NCBI RefSeq assembly: GCF_028682395.1
Contig: NZ_JANHLC010000003.1
Location: 582,256-646,255, forward strand
Length of the DNA: 64,000 nucleotides
Source: Pseudomonas putida
GTDB lineage: Bacteria > Pseudomonadota > Gammaproteobacteria > Pseudomonadales > Pseudomonadaceae
Direction: 5' to 3'
Below, piece after piece: positions 1-11,383 of this stretch. The translations under genes and the position numbers were made by a program. Below the pieces are notes generated by a model. It searched no databases. It was not told the DNA's origin and worked only from the letters and a program-made list of their open reading frames with translations. The stretch's first letter is position 1, and each line of letters starts with the position of its first letter.

Positions 1-207
1 GATCATGAACGGGTGGCGGTATTCCGGGTTGGCGTTGGCCAGATGCCCAATTACCTGGCGGATATGCTCCGCATAGGGACGGCTAGCAGCCATGCGCATT
101 TGTGCCTTGCGCATTTTGCTGACCGCCACTTTTTCCATGGCGCTGGTAATTTTTTGCGTGCTTTTGATGCTCGCAATCTTACTGCGAATCTCTTTTGCGC
201 CTGCCAT
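1..207 (-). CDS. atpG: F1Fo ATP synthase subunit gamma, N-terminal part (cut by window edge)
   Basis: Central stalk subunit of F1 that rotates inside the alpha3-beta3 ring and couples proton flow to ATP synthesis at the inner membrane. Only the first 69 codons are present. The minus-strand reading starts [19 protein letters not shown], the typical start of bacterial gamma, with the N-terminal helix that lies in the alpha3-beta3 cavity. The ATG is at 205-207, 50 bases after the atpA stop, in the expected atpA-atpG order. The rest (then atpD and atpC) would lie to the left of the window. The family is clear from the N-terminus and context; the integrity of the gene cannot be judged. Confidence 0.93.
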   Translation of the reverse strand, partial: MAGAKEIRSKIASIKSTQKITSAMEKVAVSKMRKAQMRMAASRPYAEHIRQVIGHLANANPEYRHPFMI

Positions 208-257
208 GTAACACCTATCAGGTTAGCAAGCGGGAGCCTCTCGGCCCCCGCTGCGGC

Positions 258-1802
258 TTACCAGGTTTGGGTGGCCTTGAACTTCTCGATACCGGCTTTG
301 AGGCCAGCGTCGATTTCGTCATTGAAGTCACCCTTCACGTTGATCTTGGCCATCAAATCGGCGAGATCGCGGTTGAAGTAAGCAATCAGCGCTTGTTCAA
401 AGCTGCCGACCTTGGTGATTTCGACGTCAGTCAGGAACCCACGCTCTGCGGCATACAGCGACAGCGACATGTCAGCGATCGACATTGGCGCGTATTGCTT
501 CTGCTTCATCAGTTCGGTAACGCGCTGACCATGCTCAAGTTGCTTACGGGTCGCTTCGTCCAGGTCAGAAGCGAACTGAGCGAATGCCGCCAGTTCACGG
601 TACTGAGCCAGAGCGGTACGGATACCACCGGACAGCTTCTTGATGATCTTGGTCTGAGCAGCACCACCTACACGGGATACCGAAACACCGGCGTTCACTG
701 CAGGACGGATCCCGGAGTTGAACATCGCCGATTCCAGGAAGATCTGACCGTCAGTGATGGAAATCACGTTGGTCGGAACGAACGCGGAAACGTCGCCAGC
801 CTGGGTTTCGATGATCGGCAGAGCGGTCAGGGAGCCGGTTTTGCCGGTCACTGCACCGTTGGTGAACTTCTCTACGTACTCTTCCGAAACGCGGGATGCG
901 CGCTCCAGCAGACGGGAGTGGAGATAGAACACGTCGCCTGGGTAAGCTTCACGGCCTGGTGGACGGCGCAGCAGCAGGGAAATCTGGCGGTAAGCCACTG
1001 CTTGCTTGGACAGATCGTCATAAACGATCAGCGCGTCTTCACCGCGGTCACGGAAGAATTCGCCCATGGTGCAACCGGAGTACGGTGCCAGGAACTGCAG
1101 CGCAGGAGATTCCGAAGCACTGGCAGCCACGATGATCGTGTTGGCCAAGGCGCCGTTTTCTTCCAGCTTGCGAACCACGTTGGCGATGGTCGATTGCTTC
1201 TGACCAATGGCAACGTAGACGCAGAAAATGCCGCTGTCTTTCTGGTTGATGATCGCGTCGATCGCCAGAGCGGTTTTACCGATCTGACGGTCACCGATGA
1301 TCAGCTCACGCTGGCCACGGCCGACGGGGATCATGGCATCGACAGCCTTATAGCCAGTCTGTACAGGCTGGTCTACCGACTTACGCCAGATCACGCCTGG
1401 AGCAACTTTCTCGACCGCATCGGTCTCGGTGTTGTTCAGTGGACCTTTGCCATCAACTGGGTTACCCAGTGCGTCGACTACGCGACCCAGCAGTTCCTTA
1501 CCAACTGGAACTTCCAGGATGCGGCCAGTGCACTTGGCGCTCATGCCTTCGGCAAGGCTGGTGTATGCGCCCAGTACAACGGCACCTACAGAGTCTTGCT
1601 CGAGGTTGAGGGCCATACCGTAGACGCCGCCCGGAAACTCGATCATCTCGCCGTACATAACGTCGGCCAGACCGTGAATCCGCACGATGCCGTCAGATAC
1701 GCTGACGACAGTGCCTTCGTTACGGGCTTGGGAGGTCACATCGAGTTTTTCGATGCGGCCCTTGATAATTTCACTTATTTCGGAAGGATTGAGTTGCTGC
1801 AT
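258..1802 (-). CDS. atpA: F1Fo ATP synthase subunit alpha
   Basis: Regulatory nucleotide-binding subunit of the F1 head, alternating with beta in the alpha3-beta3 hexamer. The 514-residue length is the usual one for proteobacteria. The protein starts [20 protein letters not shown] and has a P-loop (GDRQIGKT) near residue 170, the alpha-type SIYVAIGQK-like stretch ([14 protein letters not shown] here) and the [10 protein letters not shown] segment near residue 370. It lies 21 bases after atpH and 50 bases before atpG, so it is translated from the polycistronic atp mRNA. Nothing odd is visible: all conserved blocks are intact and there is no frameshift. Confidence 0.98.
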   Translation of the reverse strand: MQQLNPSEISEIIKGRIEKLDVTSQARNEGTVVSVSDGIVRIHGLADVMYGEMIEFPGGVYGMALNLEQDSVGAVVLGAYTSLAEGMSAKCTGRILEVPVGKELLGRVVDALGNPVDGKGPLNNTETDAVEKVAPGVIWRKSVDQPVQTGYKAVDAMIPVGRGQRELIIGDRQIGKTALAIDAIINQKDSGIFCVYVAIGQKQSTIANVVRKLEENGALANTIIVAASASESPALQFLAPYSGCTMGEFFRDRGEDALIVYDDLSKQAVAYRQISLLLRRPPGREAYPGDVFYLHSRLLERASRVSEEYVEKFTNGAVTGKTGSLTALPIIETQAGDVSAFVPTNVISITDGQIFLESAMFNSGIRPAVNAGVSVSRVGGAAQTKIIKKLSGGIRTALAQYRELAAFAQFASDLDEATRKQLEHGQRVTELMKQKQYAPMSIADMSLSLYAAERGFLTDVEITKVGSFEQALIAYFNRDLADLMAKINVKGDFNDEIDAGLKAGIEKFKATQTW

Positions 1803-1823
1803 TGCTCTGCTGCCCCTTCAAAC

Positions 1824-2360
1824 TCAAGATTTCAATGCTTCGGCCAGTTGCGCGAGTTTGCCACGCACTGAGCCATCGATTACCAGGTCGCCGGCGCGGA
1901 TTACGACACCCCCTATGAGAGAGGCATCCTCCGCAGCGTGCAGTCGCACTTCCCGGCCGAGCCGTGCACTGAGAACCTTGGCGAGTTTGTCTTGCTGTTC
2001 TTGGTTCAATGCAAAAGCACTGGTGACATCCACATCTACCGATTTCTCTTGTTCGGCCTTGTACAGGTCGAATAGAGCGGCGATCTCCGGCAGAAGCAGG
2101 AGACGGTCGTTTTCAGCAACAACGTGGATGAAATTCTGTGCCTGAGCATCGAACTTGTCGCCACACACTTCAATAAAAGTGGTGGCCTTTTCTGCGCTCG
2201 TCAGTCGCGGGGCCGTGAGCACGCGCTGCATGGTGTCATCTTGTGACACCGCTGCAGCCAGGCCGAGCATGGCTGACCAAGAGGCCAGCTGCTGGTGGGC
2301 CTGGGCGTGCTCGAAGGCGGCCTTAGCGTAAGGTCGGGCCAACGTGGTCAATTCTGCCAT
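1824..2360 (-). CDS. atpH: F1Fo ATP synthase subunit delta
   Basis: Delta (OSCP-like) subunit of the peripheral stalk, which joins the top of the F1 alpha3-beta3 head to subunit b. The 178-residue protein opens with [19 protein letters not shown], the typical [10 protein letters not shown]-terminal motif, and ends with the [20 protein letters not shown] segment that marks the C-terminal domain of the family. It sits between atpF (12 bases upstream) and atpA (21 bases downstream), the universal position. The identification rests on both end motifs and on the operon context. Confidence 0.97.
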   Translation of the reverse strand: MAELTTLARPYAKAAFEHAQAHQQLASWSAMLGLAAAVSQDDTMQRVLTAPRLTSAEKATTFIEVCGDKFDAQAQNFIHVVAENDRLLLLPEIAALFDLYKAEQEKSVDVDVTSAFALNQEQQDKLAKVLSARLGREVRLHAAEDASLIGGVVIRAGDLVIDGSVRGKLAQLAEALKS

Positions 2361-2372
2361 GATCGCCCTCGC

Positions 2373-2843
2373 TTAAATTTCAGCAGCCAGTTTGTTTACC
2401 AGCTCTGCGTGCGCGTTTTGATCGATTGTGGCACCCAGGATCTTCTCAGCACCGCCGACTGCCAGGCTACCCACTTGGGCGCGCAGCGCGTCTTTGACAC
2501 TGTTGATTTCCTGTTCGATCTCGGCCTGAGCCTGAGCCTTCACACGTTCAGCTTCGACGCGAGCCTGATCACGGGCTTCGTCGACGATCTGAGTACCGCG
2601 TTTCTTGGCTTGCTCAATGATTTCAGCTGCCTGAGCCTTAGCTTCGCGCAGTTGTTGACCCACTTTATCTTGGGCCAACTCCAGGTCACGAGCTGCTCGG
2701 GAGGCAGCGTCCAGTCCATCCGCGATCTTCTTCTGACGTTCGTGCAGTGCCGCAATGACCGGAGGCCACACGAACTTCATGCAAAACAGTACAAAAATGA
2801 GGAACGCAACGGACTGGCCAATCAGGGTCGCATTAATGTTCAC
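2373..2843 (-). CDS. atpF: F1Fo ATP synthase subunit b
   Basis: Peripheral-stalk subunit with one membrane helix and a long cytoplasmic coiled coil, two copies per enzyme. The likely start is the GTG at 2841-2843, giving a 156-residue protein beginning (M)[19 protein letters not shown]; a longer in-frame reading from 2879 adds a non-conserved N-terminus and is rejected. The hydrophobic segment covers about residues 7-25; the rest is charged and Ala/Gln/Glu-rich, as expected for the coiled coil (for example [18 protein letters not shown]). It lies between atpE and atpH in the usual order. The GTG start is chosen on family length and N-terminal similarity. Confidence 0.95.
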   Translation of the reverse strand: MNINATLIGQSVAFLIFVLFCMKFVWPPVIAALHERQKKIADGLDAASRAARDLELAQDKVGQQLREAKAQAAEIIEQAKKRGTQIVDEARDQARVEAERVKAQAQAEIEQEINSVKDALRAQVGSLAVGGAEKILGATIDQNAHAELVNKLAAEI

Positions 2844-2901
2844 GCCAACACCTCGCTCGTTCGTTGTCCAACACACCAATCAACTCGAAACATCCGAGTG
2901 A

Positions 2902-3174
<273 letters not shown>

Positions 3175-3292
3175 TTACGTCGTATGGTTTAGGTTTTTTA
3201 GATTTTAAAGCGGTAAAACAAATCGTTTCAGAGCCCTGGAGGGCCACCCTCCCGTTTGACCGAGAGGGACATCAGACTAGTCGAAACCGGCC

Positions 3293-4589
<1,297 letters not shown>

Positions 4590-4660
4590 TCTTGCTCCTC
4601 AAAGGTCGGCTGCCGGAAATCAATAACTTGGCATAATTTGTGCCGACAAAATGCGCGCAG

Positions 4661-4689
4661 AGTATAGGGGCGGTTCAGCCCCTATTCAA
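4661..4689 (-). promoter_or_regulatory. sigma-70 type promoter of the atp operon
   Basis: On the minus strand TTGAAT (4684-4689), a spacer of exactly 17 bases and TATACT (4661-4666) precede atpI by about 70 bases. The spacer contains an inverted repeat: AGGGGC and GCCCCT with a 6-base loop, so the promoter core is flanked by a symmetrical element (4665-4684). This is the only strong match in the 145-base gap between parB and atpI. Confidence 0.7.
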
Positions 4690-4734
4690 CTGTTAGGTAG
4701 TGTTTTCCGACTGCACGCTACAAGAGGAATTGTT

Positions 4735-5607
4735 TCAGCGGATGTGCGCGAGAACACCCTGCAATTCGTCGAGCGAGTTATAGCCGATGACCAACTGACC
4801 TTTGCCCTTCTTACCATGGCGGATCTGCACCGCAGAGCCCAGGCGCTCGGCCAGGCGCTGCTCGAGACGGGCAATATCCGGGTCGGCTTTGACCGGCTCC
4901 GCGGGCTCCTGTTTGCCACTCAACCACTGGCGAACCAGAGCCTCGGTCTGACGTACGGTCAGCCCTCGTGCGACAACGTGTCGCGCCCCTTCAACCTGTT
5001 GATTTTCCGGCAAACCGAGCAATGCCCGGGCATGACCCATTTCCAGGTCGCCGTGGGACAGCATGGTCTTGATCACTTCCGGCAACGCAATCAGGCGCAA
5101 CAAATTAGCGACGGTCACACGGGACTTGCCCACGGCCTCGGCCACTTGCTGCTGAGTCAGCTGGAACTCCTGCTGCAAGCGCTGCAGGGCCATGGCTTCT
5201 TCGACCGGGTTGAGGTCTTCGCGCTGAATGTTCTCGATCAGAGCCATGGCAATGGCCGCTTCATCCGGCACATCGCGGACCATGGCCGGAATGGTTTCCC
5301 GTCCTGCCTGCTGGCTGGCTCGCCAGCGGCGTTCACCGGCGATGATTTCAAAGCGGCCGCCTCCGATCGGGCGGACCACGATCGGTTGCATCACGCCCTG
5401 GGACTTGATCGAGTTCGCCAGTTCTTCCAGCGCCTGCGGGTCCATGTCCCGGCGGGGCTGATATTTACCGCGCTGGATCAGGTCGAGTGGCAGGTGCTGC
5501 AACTCGCGCTGATCGGCCTGAACCGCCTGTTCCTCCAGGGAACTGACGGTAGGACCGCTCAGCAGTGCATCCAGTCCACGTCCGAGACCTCGTTTCTTGA
5601 CGGCCAT
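4735..5607 (-). CDS. parB: Chromosome partitioning protein ParB
   Basis: CTP-dependent DNA clamp that loads at parS sites near the origin, spreads, and with ParA drives origin segregation. The 290-residue protein starts MAVKKRGLGRGLDALL, the ParB N-terminal motif. The ParB/Srx fold follows, with the CTP-binding C-motif GERRWRAS and the neighbouring ENIQREDLNPVEEA motif at about residues 100-130. The HTH is around TQQQVAEAVGKSRVTVANLLRL. The C-terminal dimerisation domain is present. It begins 9 bases after the parA stop, so the two are translationally linked. Two likely target sites (parS) are in recF of this window. Confidence 0.97.
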   Translation of the reverse strand: MAVKKRGLGRGLDALLSGPTVSSLEEQAVQADQRELQHLPLDLIQRGKYQPRRDMDPQALEELANSIKSQGVMQPIVVRPIGGGRFEIIAGERRWRASQQAGRETIPAMVRDVPDEAAIAMALIENIQREDLNPVEEAMALQRLQQEFQLTQQQVAEAVGKSRVTVANLLRLIALPEVIKTMLSHGDLEMGHARALLGLPENQQVEGARHVVARGLTVRQTEALVRQWLSGKQEPAEPVKADPDIARLEQRLAERLGSAVQIRHGKKGKGQLVIGYNSLDELQGVLAHIR

Positions 5608-5616
5608 GGGGATTCC

Positions 5617-6414
5617 TTAAGTTGCCTGAGCAGCGGCAGTGCGTGAATTTTTCCGTTGCCGGCGAACCATCTCGCCTGCCAGGGCCAGGTAAGCCAGGGC
5701 ACCGCGCGACTGTTTGTCGTAGGCCAGGGCCGGCATGCCATAACTCGGGGCTTCCGCCAGGCGAATATTGCGCGGAATGACCGTATCGTACAGTTGCTCG
5801 CCGAAGTGTTCCTTGAGCTGTGCGGAAACATCGTTCATCAGGCTCAAGCGCGGGTCGTACATGGTTCGCAGCAGGCCTTCGACCTTGAGTTCAGGGTTCA
5901 GCAACTCGGCGATACGCTTGATGTTATCCACAAGGTCGCTCAACCCTTCCAGGGCGAAGTACTCGCACTGCATGGGGATAATCACGCCATCGGCGGCAAC
6001 CAGAGCATTAAGCGTCAGCATCGACAGCGACGGTGGGCAGTCGATCAATATGTAGTCGTAATTTTCCCGAATCGGCGCCAGAGCGCTGCGCAGACGGCTT
6101 TCCTTCATCTGCATTTCCAGCAGAACGACTTCGGCCGCGGTCAGGTCGCGGTTGGCCGGCAGCAGTTGATAACCGCCGTGTTCGGAGAAATGCATGGCCT
6201 GGGCCAGATCGCATTCGCCGATCAGCAAGTCATAGACCGAGTTTTCCAGGCCGTGTTTATCCACACCGCTACCCATGGTGGCGTTGCCCTGTGGATCAAG
6301 ATCGATCAGCAGCACGCGACGCTTGGTAGCGACCAGCGATGCTGCGAGGTTGATGCAGGTGGTGGTTTTGCCCACGCCACCTTTCTGGTTCGCAATCGCG
6401 AATACCTTAGCCAT
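5617..6414 (-). CDS. parA: Chromosome partitioning ATPase ParA (Soj)
   Basis: Deviant Walker-type ATPase that binds DNA non-specifically as an ATP dimer and moves ParB-parS complexes. The protein starts MAKVFAIANQKGGVGKTTT, with the deviant Walker A motif KGGVGKTT at residues 11-18 and Walker B-like ILIDCPPSL near residue 120. The ATG at 6412-6414 is chosen rather than an in-frame upstream Met (6432) because it gives the conserved N-terminus at family length, 265 residues. It lies 18 bases after the rsmG stop. Two perfect DnaA boxes (5934-5942, 6257-6265) are inside the gene. Confidence 0.97.
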   Translation of the reverse strand: MAKVFAIANQKGGVGKTTTCINLAASLVATKRRVLLIDLDPQGNATMGSGVDKHGLENSVYDLLIGECDLAQAMHFSEHGGYQLLPANRDLTAAEVVLLEMQMKESRLRSALAPIRENYDYILIDCPPSLSMLTLNALVAADGVIIPMQCEYFALEGLSDLVDNIKRIAELLNPELKVEGLLRTMYDPRLSLMNDVSAQLKEHFGEQLYDTVIPRNIRLAEAPSYGMPALAYDKQSRGALAYLALAGEMVRRQRKNSRTAAAQAT

Positions 6415-6432
6415 TCTTGCTTGTGTTCCCAA

Positions 6433-7077
6433 TCATGCCCTGCGGCGCAGTATCAGCAGATGGCGTTGGCCTTGGCAACCGGGTACGGCCAGGGCCTGTT
6501 CGCTATCGAGGTGGAAGTCTGCCGGCAATGCTACCAGCTCATCGGCGGGATGAACGCCCTTCATTGCCAGCCAACGGGTATCGCTGTCGCCCAGGTGGCG
6601 CGTCCAGTTGGTGAAGTTCTCCATGCTGCTGAACGCCCGGGAGATGATCCCGGTGAACGGCTGCTCTGGCTGGAAGGCTTCGACACGGCTGTGGATAACT
6701 TGCAGGTTATCCAGTTTGAGTTCGAGTTTGACCTGCGTGAGGAAACGCGTTTTCTTGCCGTTGCTGTCCAGGCAGGTCACTTGCGATTCGGGAAACAGGA
6801 TCGCCAGCGGAATTCCCGGCATGCCACCACCGCTGCCAACATCCAGCCAACGGCCGTTTTCGATGAAGGACATCACGCTGAGACTGTCGAGCAAATGGCG
6901 CGAGACCATTTCATCGGGATCGCGCACCGCCGTGAGGTTGTAAGCCTTGTTCCATTTGATCAACAGCGCGAGATAGGCCAGTAACTGGCTGTGCTGCTCG
7001 GCGGTCAACTCGACGCCCATTTCCCGGGCGCCTGTGGATAACTCTTCGGCGTGTTGCGAGGTGACCATAGAACTCAA
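6433..7077 (-). CDS. rsmG: 16S rRNA (guanine-527-N7)-methyltransferase RsmG (GidB)
   Basis: Methylates N7 of G527 in the 530 loop of 16S rRNA using SAM; loss gives low-level streptomycin resistance. The 214-residue protein has the family signature [19 protein letters not shown] around residues 40-57, the HLLDSLSV motif, and the SAM-binding loop [16 protein letters not shown] near residues 75-90. Its ATG overlaps the mnmG stop by four bases (ATGA type), so it is translationally coupled. A perfect DnaA box (6690-6698) and another near the start (7033-7041) fall within the gene. Family identity is certain from these motifs. Confidence 0.97.
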   Translation of the reverse strand: MSSMVTSQHAEELSTGAREMGVELTAEQHSQLLAYLALLIKWNKAYNLTAVRDPDEMVSRHLLDSLSVMSFIENGRWLDVGSGGGMPGIPLAILFPESQVTCLDSNGKKTRFLTQVKLELKLDNLQVIHSRVEAFQPEQPFTGIISRAFSSMENFTNWTRHLGDSDTRWLAMKGVHPADELVALPADFHLDSEQALAVPGCQGQRHLLILRRRA

Positions 7078-8966
7078 GCGCTTTGCTCCAACTGACGGCC
7101 CGCGCCGCGTTTTTTCAGGTGAATCATCAACAGGGAAATCGCTGCCGGTGTGACACCCGGGATCCGCGAAGCCTGGCCCAGTGTTTCCGGACGGGTTGCG
7201 CCAAGCTTGCTCTGGATCTCTTTCGACAGGCCGGAAATGGTCGTGTAATCGATATCCACAGGCAGGCGGGTATTTTCACTGGCGCGCAAACGGGCGATCT
7301 CATCCTGCTGGCGGTCAATGTAACCGGCGTACTTGGTCTTGATCTCGACCTGTTCGGCGACTTGTGGATCACTCGCGCCTTCACCGGTCACGGCAACCAA
7401 ACCAGCGTAGTCGATTTCCGGACGGCTCAGCAGGTTCAGCAGGTTGTATTCGTGGGTCAGCGGCGTACCGAACTTTTCGGCAATGGCATCGCCTTGTTCG
7501 GTGCCGGGGCGTACCCAGGTGCTTTTCAGGCGCTGTTCTTCGCGGGCGATGCTTTCACGTTTTTCGCTGAAAGCGGCCCAGCGCGCGTCATCCACCAGAC
7601 CCAACTCACGACCTTTCTCGGTCAGGCGCAGGTCGGCGTTGTCTTCGCGCAGAATCAGACGGTATTCCGCCCGGGAGGTGAACATCCGGTACGGTTCCTG
7701 GGTACCCAGGGTAATCAGGTCGTCAACCAGTACGCCGATGTAGGCTTCATCGCGACGCGGGCACCAGCTTTCCTTGCCCTGGGCGCGTAATGCGGCGTTG
7801 GTTCCGGCGAGTAAACCCTGGGCGCCGGCTTCTTCGTAACCGGTAGTGCCATTGATCTGGCCAGCGAAGAACAAGCCGCCAATCACCTTGGTTTCCAGGC
7901 TGTATTTCAGGTCGCGCGGATCGAAGTAGTCGTACTCGATCGCATAGCCGGGCCGCACGATATGGGCATTTTCCATACCGCGAATCGAACGCACGATCTG
8001 CAACTGCACGTCGAACGGCAACGAGGTGGAAATCCCGTTGGGATAGAGCTCGTGAGTCGTCAGACCTTCAGGCTCGATAAAGACCTGATGGCTTTCCTTG
8101 TCGGCAAAGCGATGGATCTTGTCTTCGATCGACGGGCAGTAACGCGGGCCAATGCCTTCGATGACCCCGGAGTACATCGGCGAACGATCGAGGTTCGAGG
8201 CGATGATTTCGTGGGTACGGGCATTGGTGTGGGTAATCCAGCAACTGACCTGCTGGGGGTGCTGCTCTTGGGAGCCCATAAACGACATCACCGGAATCGG
8301 CGTGTCGCCTGGTTGCTCGGTCATTACCGAGAAATCCACCGAGCGTCCGTCGATACGAGGCGGAGTACCGGTTTTCAGACGACCGACTCGCAGCGGCAGC
8401 TCACGCAGGCGATGAGCCAGTGCGATCGAAGGTGGATCGCCAGCGCGTCCGCCCGAGTAATTCTGCAAGCCAATGTGGATAAGTCCACCGAGGAAGGTAC
8501 CTGTGGTCAACACCACGGAATCGGCGACAAAACGCAGACCCATTTGCGTGACAACACCCCGCACCTGGTCCTGCTCGACGATCAGGTCATCGCAGGCTTG
8601 CTGGAATATCCACAGGTTCGGTTGGTTCTCGAGGATCTCGCGAACGGCGGCCTTGTAGAGAACACGGTCAGCCTGGGCACGTGTAGCACGTACGGCCGGG
8701 CCTTTGCGGCTGTTGAGCACGCGGAACTGGATACCACCTTTATCGGTAGCGATGGCCATGGCACCGCCAAGGGCATCGATCTCTTTGACCAGATGGCTCT
8801 TGCCGATCCCGCCAATAGCGGGGTTACAGCTCATTTGCCCGAGGGTTTCCACGTTATGTGTCAGCAGCAGGGTTTTAACGCCCATGCGAGCTGATGCAAG
8901 CGCAGCCTCGGTTCCGGCATGACCGCCGCCGATGACGATCACTTCAAAACGGGAAGGGAAATCCAC
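7074..8966 (-). CDS. mnmG: tRNA uridine-5-carboxymethylaminomethyl modification enzyme MnmG (GidA)
   Basis: FAD enzyme that, with MnmE, installs the cmnm5 group on U34 of certain tRNAs. The 630-residue protein has the FAD-binding Rossmann motif [12 protein letters not shown] at the N-terminus, the [11 protein letters not shown] block, the PSIEDKI motif and the C-terminal MnmE-interaction region ending [15 protein letters not shown]. The start is taken as the GTG at 8964-8966, preceded by an AGGTGC-like ribosome site and giving (M)[14 protein letters not shown] as in other Pseudomonas; a 29-residue longer reading from 9053 would cover promoter-like DNA. First gene of the rsmG-parA-parB operon. 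Confidence 0.96.
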   Translation of the reverse strand: MDFPSRFEVIVIGGGHAGTEAALASARMGVKTLLLTHNVETLGQMSCNPAIGGIGKSHLVKEIDALGGAMAIATDKGGIQFRVLNSRKGPAVRATRAQADRVLYKAAVREILENQPNLWIFQQACDDLIVEQDQVRGVVTQMGLRFVADSVVLTTGTFLGGLIHIGLQNYSGGRAGDPPSIALAHRLRELPLRVGRLKTGTPPRIDGRSVDFSVMTEQPGDTPIPVMSFMGSQEQHPQQVSCWITHTNARTHEIIASNLDRSPMYSGVIEGIGPRYCPSIEDKIHRFADKESHQVFIEPEGLTTHELYPNGISTSLPFDVQLQIVRSIRGMENAHIVRPGYAIEYDYFDPRDLKYSLETKVIGGLFFAGQINGTTGYEEAGAQGLLAGTNAALRAQGKESWCPRRDEAYIGVLVDDLITLGTQEPYRMFTSRAEYRLILREDNADLRLTEKGRELGLVDDARWAAFSEKRESIAREEQRLKSTWVRPGTEQGDAIAEKFGTPLTHEYNLLNLLSRPEIDYAGLVAVTGEGASDPQVAEQVEIKTKYAGYIDRQQDEIARLRASENTRLPVDIDYTTISGLSKEIQSKLGATRPETLGQASRIPGVTPAAISLLMIHLKKRGAGRQLEQSA

Positions 8967-9012
8967 CACGCACCTCGTGCCTGTTTTTGATGGGTAATTG
9001 GGATAGTCGGCA

Positions 9013-9041
9013 AGTATAGGGACTTCGCCCCCGCTAAAGAA
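9013..9041 (-). promoter_or_regulatory. candidate promoter of mnmG operon
   Basis: Minus strand TTCTTT (9036-9041), 17-base spacer and TATACT (9013-9018), about 47 bases upstream of the chosen mnmG GTG start. The -10 is good, the -35 weak. Its location excludes the longer mnmG reading that starts at 9053. Confidence 0.5.
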
Positions 9042-9059
9042 CCCTTTGGACAAAATTTA

Positions 9060-9345
9060 ACCAGCTGTGGATTAATCACAGACAATAGAAATTAAAAGAG
9101 AGAGATTTATTAAAGCTTTGTTTTTATGTTTATTTCTAGTGCACGTCATTTCTGTGGATAGATCTCTGTAAGCCTTTATTTTCAATGTGTACAGAGAACC
9201 TAAAGGCTGTGGCTAGGTGGTGCTGAGCAATCTGGATAAGTGCGTTAAGCCTGTGGATTAAAGTGCATGTTATCCACAGAGGCATCCATCCTCAGTTTTC
9301 AGGTGGGGTTATCAACCTAGCTAAGGCGTGGTTATGCACAGGGCT
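9060..9345. other. origin-like region with DnaA boxes and AT-rich DNA upstream of mnmG
   Basis: This intergenic stretch has an AT-rich block (about 9075-9150) next to DnaA boxes: TGTGGATTA at 9066-9074 and 9252-9260, TGTGGATAG at 9153-9161, perfect TTATCCACA at 9270-9278 and TTATGCACA at 9332-9340. This is the layout of the true oriC at 14.0-14.4 kb on a smaller scale. A second, oriC-like region between mnmG and mnmE is described for Pseudomonas; whether it can fire cannot be seen from the sequence. Confidence 0.6.
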
Positions 9346-9933
9346 TATTTCAGAATAATCGCCTTAATCCCTCAAATTTCAGCCACACCTAAGCGTCCCA
9401 GTCCGGGAAGAACTGGAATTTTCTAGAGGAGGTTCAGGAAAGATCTGCTGGAAGGCTGAATCAGGTCGGATGCAATCATGAGGAAAGCCCTCGCCATGCC
9501 TGTTCTTGGTCGACCCGTTGTACTCGACGGTGGACAAGCCCGGCCGCTCGATATCGGTTGGTGCACGTTTTATCGCGACATTCGGGAGCAGTGTTGTTGC
9601 TTAGCCTAGAGCGTTACTCACAGTGCGCGTTCAGCAATGGGCGCATGGATTAGCCACTCAGCTGGTCCCGCAGAAATACCTGCCTGATCTTGGACAAGAG
9701 CACACTGAGCAGAACGGGTTTCGGCAACAGCTTGATCAGCGGGCCTTTGCCGATAGACGTGATGTAGATCCTGGGCTCGCGTTTATCCAGCATAGAGGCC
9801 TGACACATCGAAACGTTGCCCAGGCAAGGGCCATACCGTCAGCTCTGGGGATCCGGGTCAGCGAGGCATGCAAGCTGCGCAGCGGGAGCAGCTGCGCACA
9901 GGAGGGATGGCTTGTGGATAACCCCTGAGCGGG
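9346..9933. other. intergenic DNA between the origin-like region and mnmE
   Basis: No convincing gene is seen apart from the remnant at 9650-9808. A short plus-strand frame (9478-9609, 43 codons) has no recognisable similarity. A perfect DnaA box, TGTGGATAA, lies at 9913-9921 immediately after the mnmE stop codon. Confidence 0.6.
9650..9808 (-). pseudogene. possible remnant of a response-regulator receiver domain
   Basis: A 52-codon minus-strand frame directly downstream of mnmE. Its end (IKLLPKPVLLSVLLSKIRQV) resembles the last beta strand and helix of a receiver domain, where the conserved Lys-Pro pair lies before an alpha5 helix. The rest of the domain (acidic pocket, phospho-accepting Asp) is not present upstream in the gap to 9933. 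In some fluorescent pseudomonads the mnmE-mnmG interval holds a BvgS/BvgA-type two-component pair (from memory), so this may be its decayed end. The match is short and could be chance. A plus-strand reading across the same bases (9623-9928) is likely a shadow. Confidence 0.3.
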
Positions 9934-11304
9934 TTACTTGCCGATGCAGAAACTGGAGAAGATTCGCCCCAGCAGGTCGTCGGAGCTGAATTCACCGGTA
10001 ATTTCGCCGAGGGCTTGCTGGGCCAGGCGCAAATCTTCGGCCAATAGCTCGCCGGCGCCTGCCAGGGTCAACTGGGCACGGCCGTGCTCCAGGGAGGCAC
10101 TGGCCTGCTGCAAGGCTTCCAGATGCCGACGGCGAGCGCTGAAGCTGCTTTCGGACGTCTGTTCATACCCCATGCAGGCTTTGAGATGATCGCGCAGCAA
10201 TTCAAGCCCTTCGCCTGCTGCCTTGGCACTCAGGCTGATCGTAACGTGGCCGTCGGCGCTGACCTGCAGGGCCATTGCCTCACCCGTGAGATCGGCCTTG
10301 TTGCGAATCAGCGTGACCTTCGCCGGATCCGGTCGCTGATCCAAGAACTCCGGCCATAAGGCAAAGGGATCCAGCGCTTCCGGCGCCGTCGCGTCAACGA
10401 CCAGCAGGACCCGATCAGCTTCGCCAATGGCTTTCAATGCGCGTTCAACGCCGATCTTTTCCACCTGATCATCGGTGTCGCGCAACCCGGCCGTATCGAC
10501 CACATGCAGGGGCATGCCATCAATGTGGATATGTTCACGCAGGACATCGCGCGTGGTGCCGGCGATTTCGGTGACGATAGCCGCTTCCCGGCCGGCCAGG
10601 GCATTCAACAGGCTGGACTTGCCGGCATTCGGCCGACCCGCAATCACCACGGTCATACCGTCGCGCAGTAAAGCGCCCTGCCCGGCTTCGCGCACCACTG
10701 TGGATAACTCAGCGCGAACCTTATCGAGCATGTTCAGCACATGGCCATCGGCCAGAAAGTCGATTTCCTCTTCCGGGAAGTCGATGGCCGCCTCGACATA
10801 GATCCGCAGGCCGATCAATTGCTCAGTCAAGTTATGCACACGCAGGGAAAAAGCGCCCTGTAGGGAACGCAGGGCATTGCGCGCCGCCTGTGCAGAACTC
10901 GCCTCGATCAGATCGGCAATGGCCTCGGCCTGGGCCAGGTCGAGTTTGTCATTGAGAAACGCCCGCTCGCTGAATTCACCCGGGCGCGCCAGACGGCAAC
11001 CCAGTTGCAGGCAACGTTGCAGCAGCATATCGAGCACGATGGGGCCGCCATGGCCCTGCAATTCCAGAACGTCTTCGCCGGTAAAGGAGTTCGGTCCCGG
11101 AAAGTAGAGGGCGATGCCTTCATCGAGAACCTGCCCATGCTCACCGCCGAACGGGCCGTAATGCGCATAGCGCGGTTTGAGCTCGCGACCGGTAAAGGCC
11201 TGCGCCGCCATTTTCGCCAGCGGGCCGGAAATGCGCACAATGCCAACACCACCACGGCCCTGGGCGGTGGCAACGGCGGCGATGGTTTCACGTGGGACGC
11301 TCAT
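9934..11304 (-). CDS. mnmE: tRNA modification GTPase MnmE (TrmE)
   Basis: Multi-domain GTPase that acts with MnmG on U34 of tRNA. The 456-residue protein has the N-terminal formyl-THF binding domain (starting [19 protein letters not shown]), helical arms, and a G domain inserted around residues 215-380 with G1 [13 protein letters not shown]2/G3 region GTTRDV and DTAGLRD, and G4 NKAD. It ends with the conserved FCIGK, whose Cys is needed for activity. It is separated from its partner mnmG by the origin-like gap. A perfect DnaA box (10699-10707) falls inside. The start codon overlaps a degenerate parS-like sequence (11284-11299). Confidence 0.98.
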   Translation of the reverse strand: MSVPRETIAAVATAQGRGGVGIVRISGPLAKMAAQAFTGRELKPRYAHYGPFGGEHGQVLDEGIALYFPGPNSFTGEDVLELQGHGGPIVLDMLLQRCLQLGCRLARPGEFSERAFLNDKLDLAQAEAIADLIEASSAQAARNALRSLQGAFSLRVHNLTEQLIGLRIYVEAAIDFPEEEIDFLADGHVLNMLDKVRAELSTVVREAGQGALLRDGMTVVIAGRPNAGKSSLLNALAGREAAIVTEIAGTTRDVLREHIHIDGMPLHVVDTAGLRDTDDQVEKIGVERALKAIGEADRVLLVVDATAPEALDPFALWPEFLDQRPDPAKVTLIRNKADLTGEAMALQVSADGHVTISLSAKAAGEGLELLRDHLKACMGYEQTSESSFSARRRHLEALQQASASLEHGRAQLTLAGAGELLAEDLRLAQQALGEITGEFSSDDLLGRIFSSFCIGK

Positions 11305-11336
11305 CAGGCGGGCCTCAAACAGAGATGACAGATAGC

Positions 11337-11361
11337 AAAACGCCCCACTAGGGGGCGTTTT
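11337..11361 (-). terminator. rho-independent terminator of the yidC operon
   Basis: AAAACGCCCC (11337-11346), a 5-base loop and GGGGCGTTTT (11352-11361) form a 10-bp hairpin 23 bases after the yidC stop, ending in T residues on the minus strand. The hairpin is symmetrical and could work in both directions. A perfect DnaA box (11368-11376) lies between it and yidC. Confidence 0.75.
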
Positions 11362-11383
11362 GAGTGGTTATCCACAGCGTAAG

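Noticed and set aside
195..1871. 558-residue plus-strand reading opposite atpA
   Set aside because: It is an antisense shadow of the highly conserved atpA gene, without any recognisable motif.
5656..6984. 442-residue plus-strand reading across parA and rsmG
   Set aside because: Opposite strand of two well-known genes; no family features.
9478..9609. 43-codon frame in the mnmG-mnmE gap
   Set aside because: No support beyond an ATG; unlikely to be a gene.
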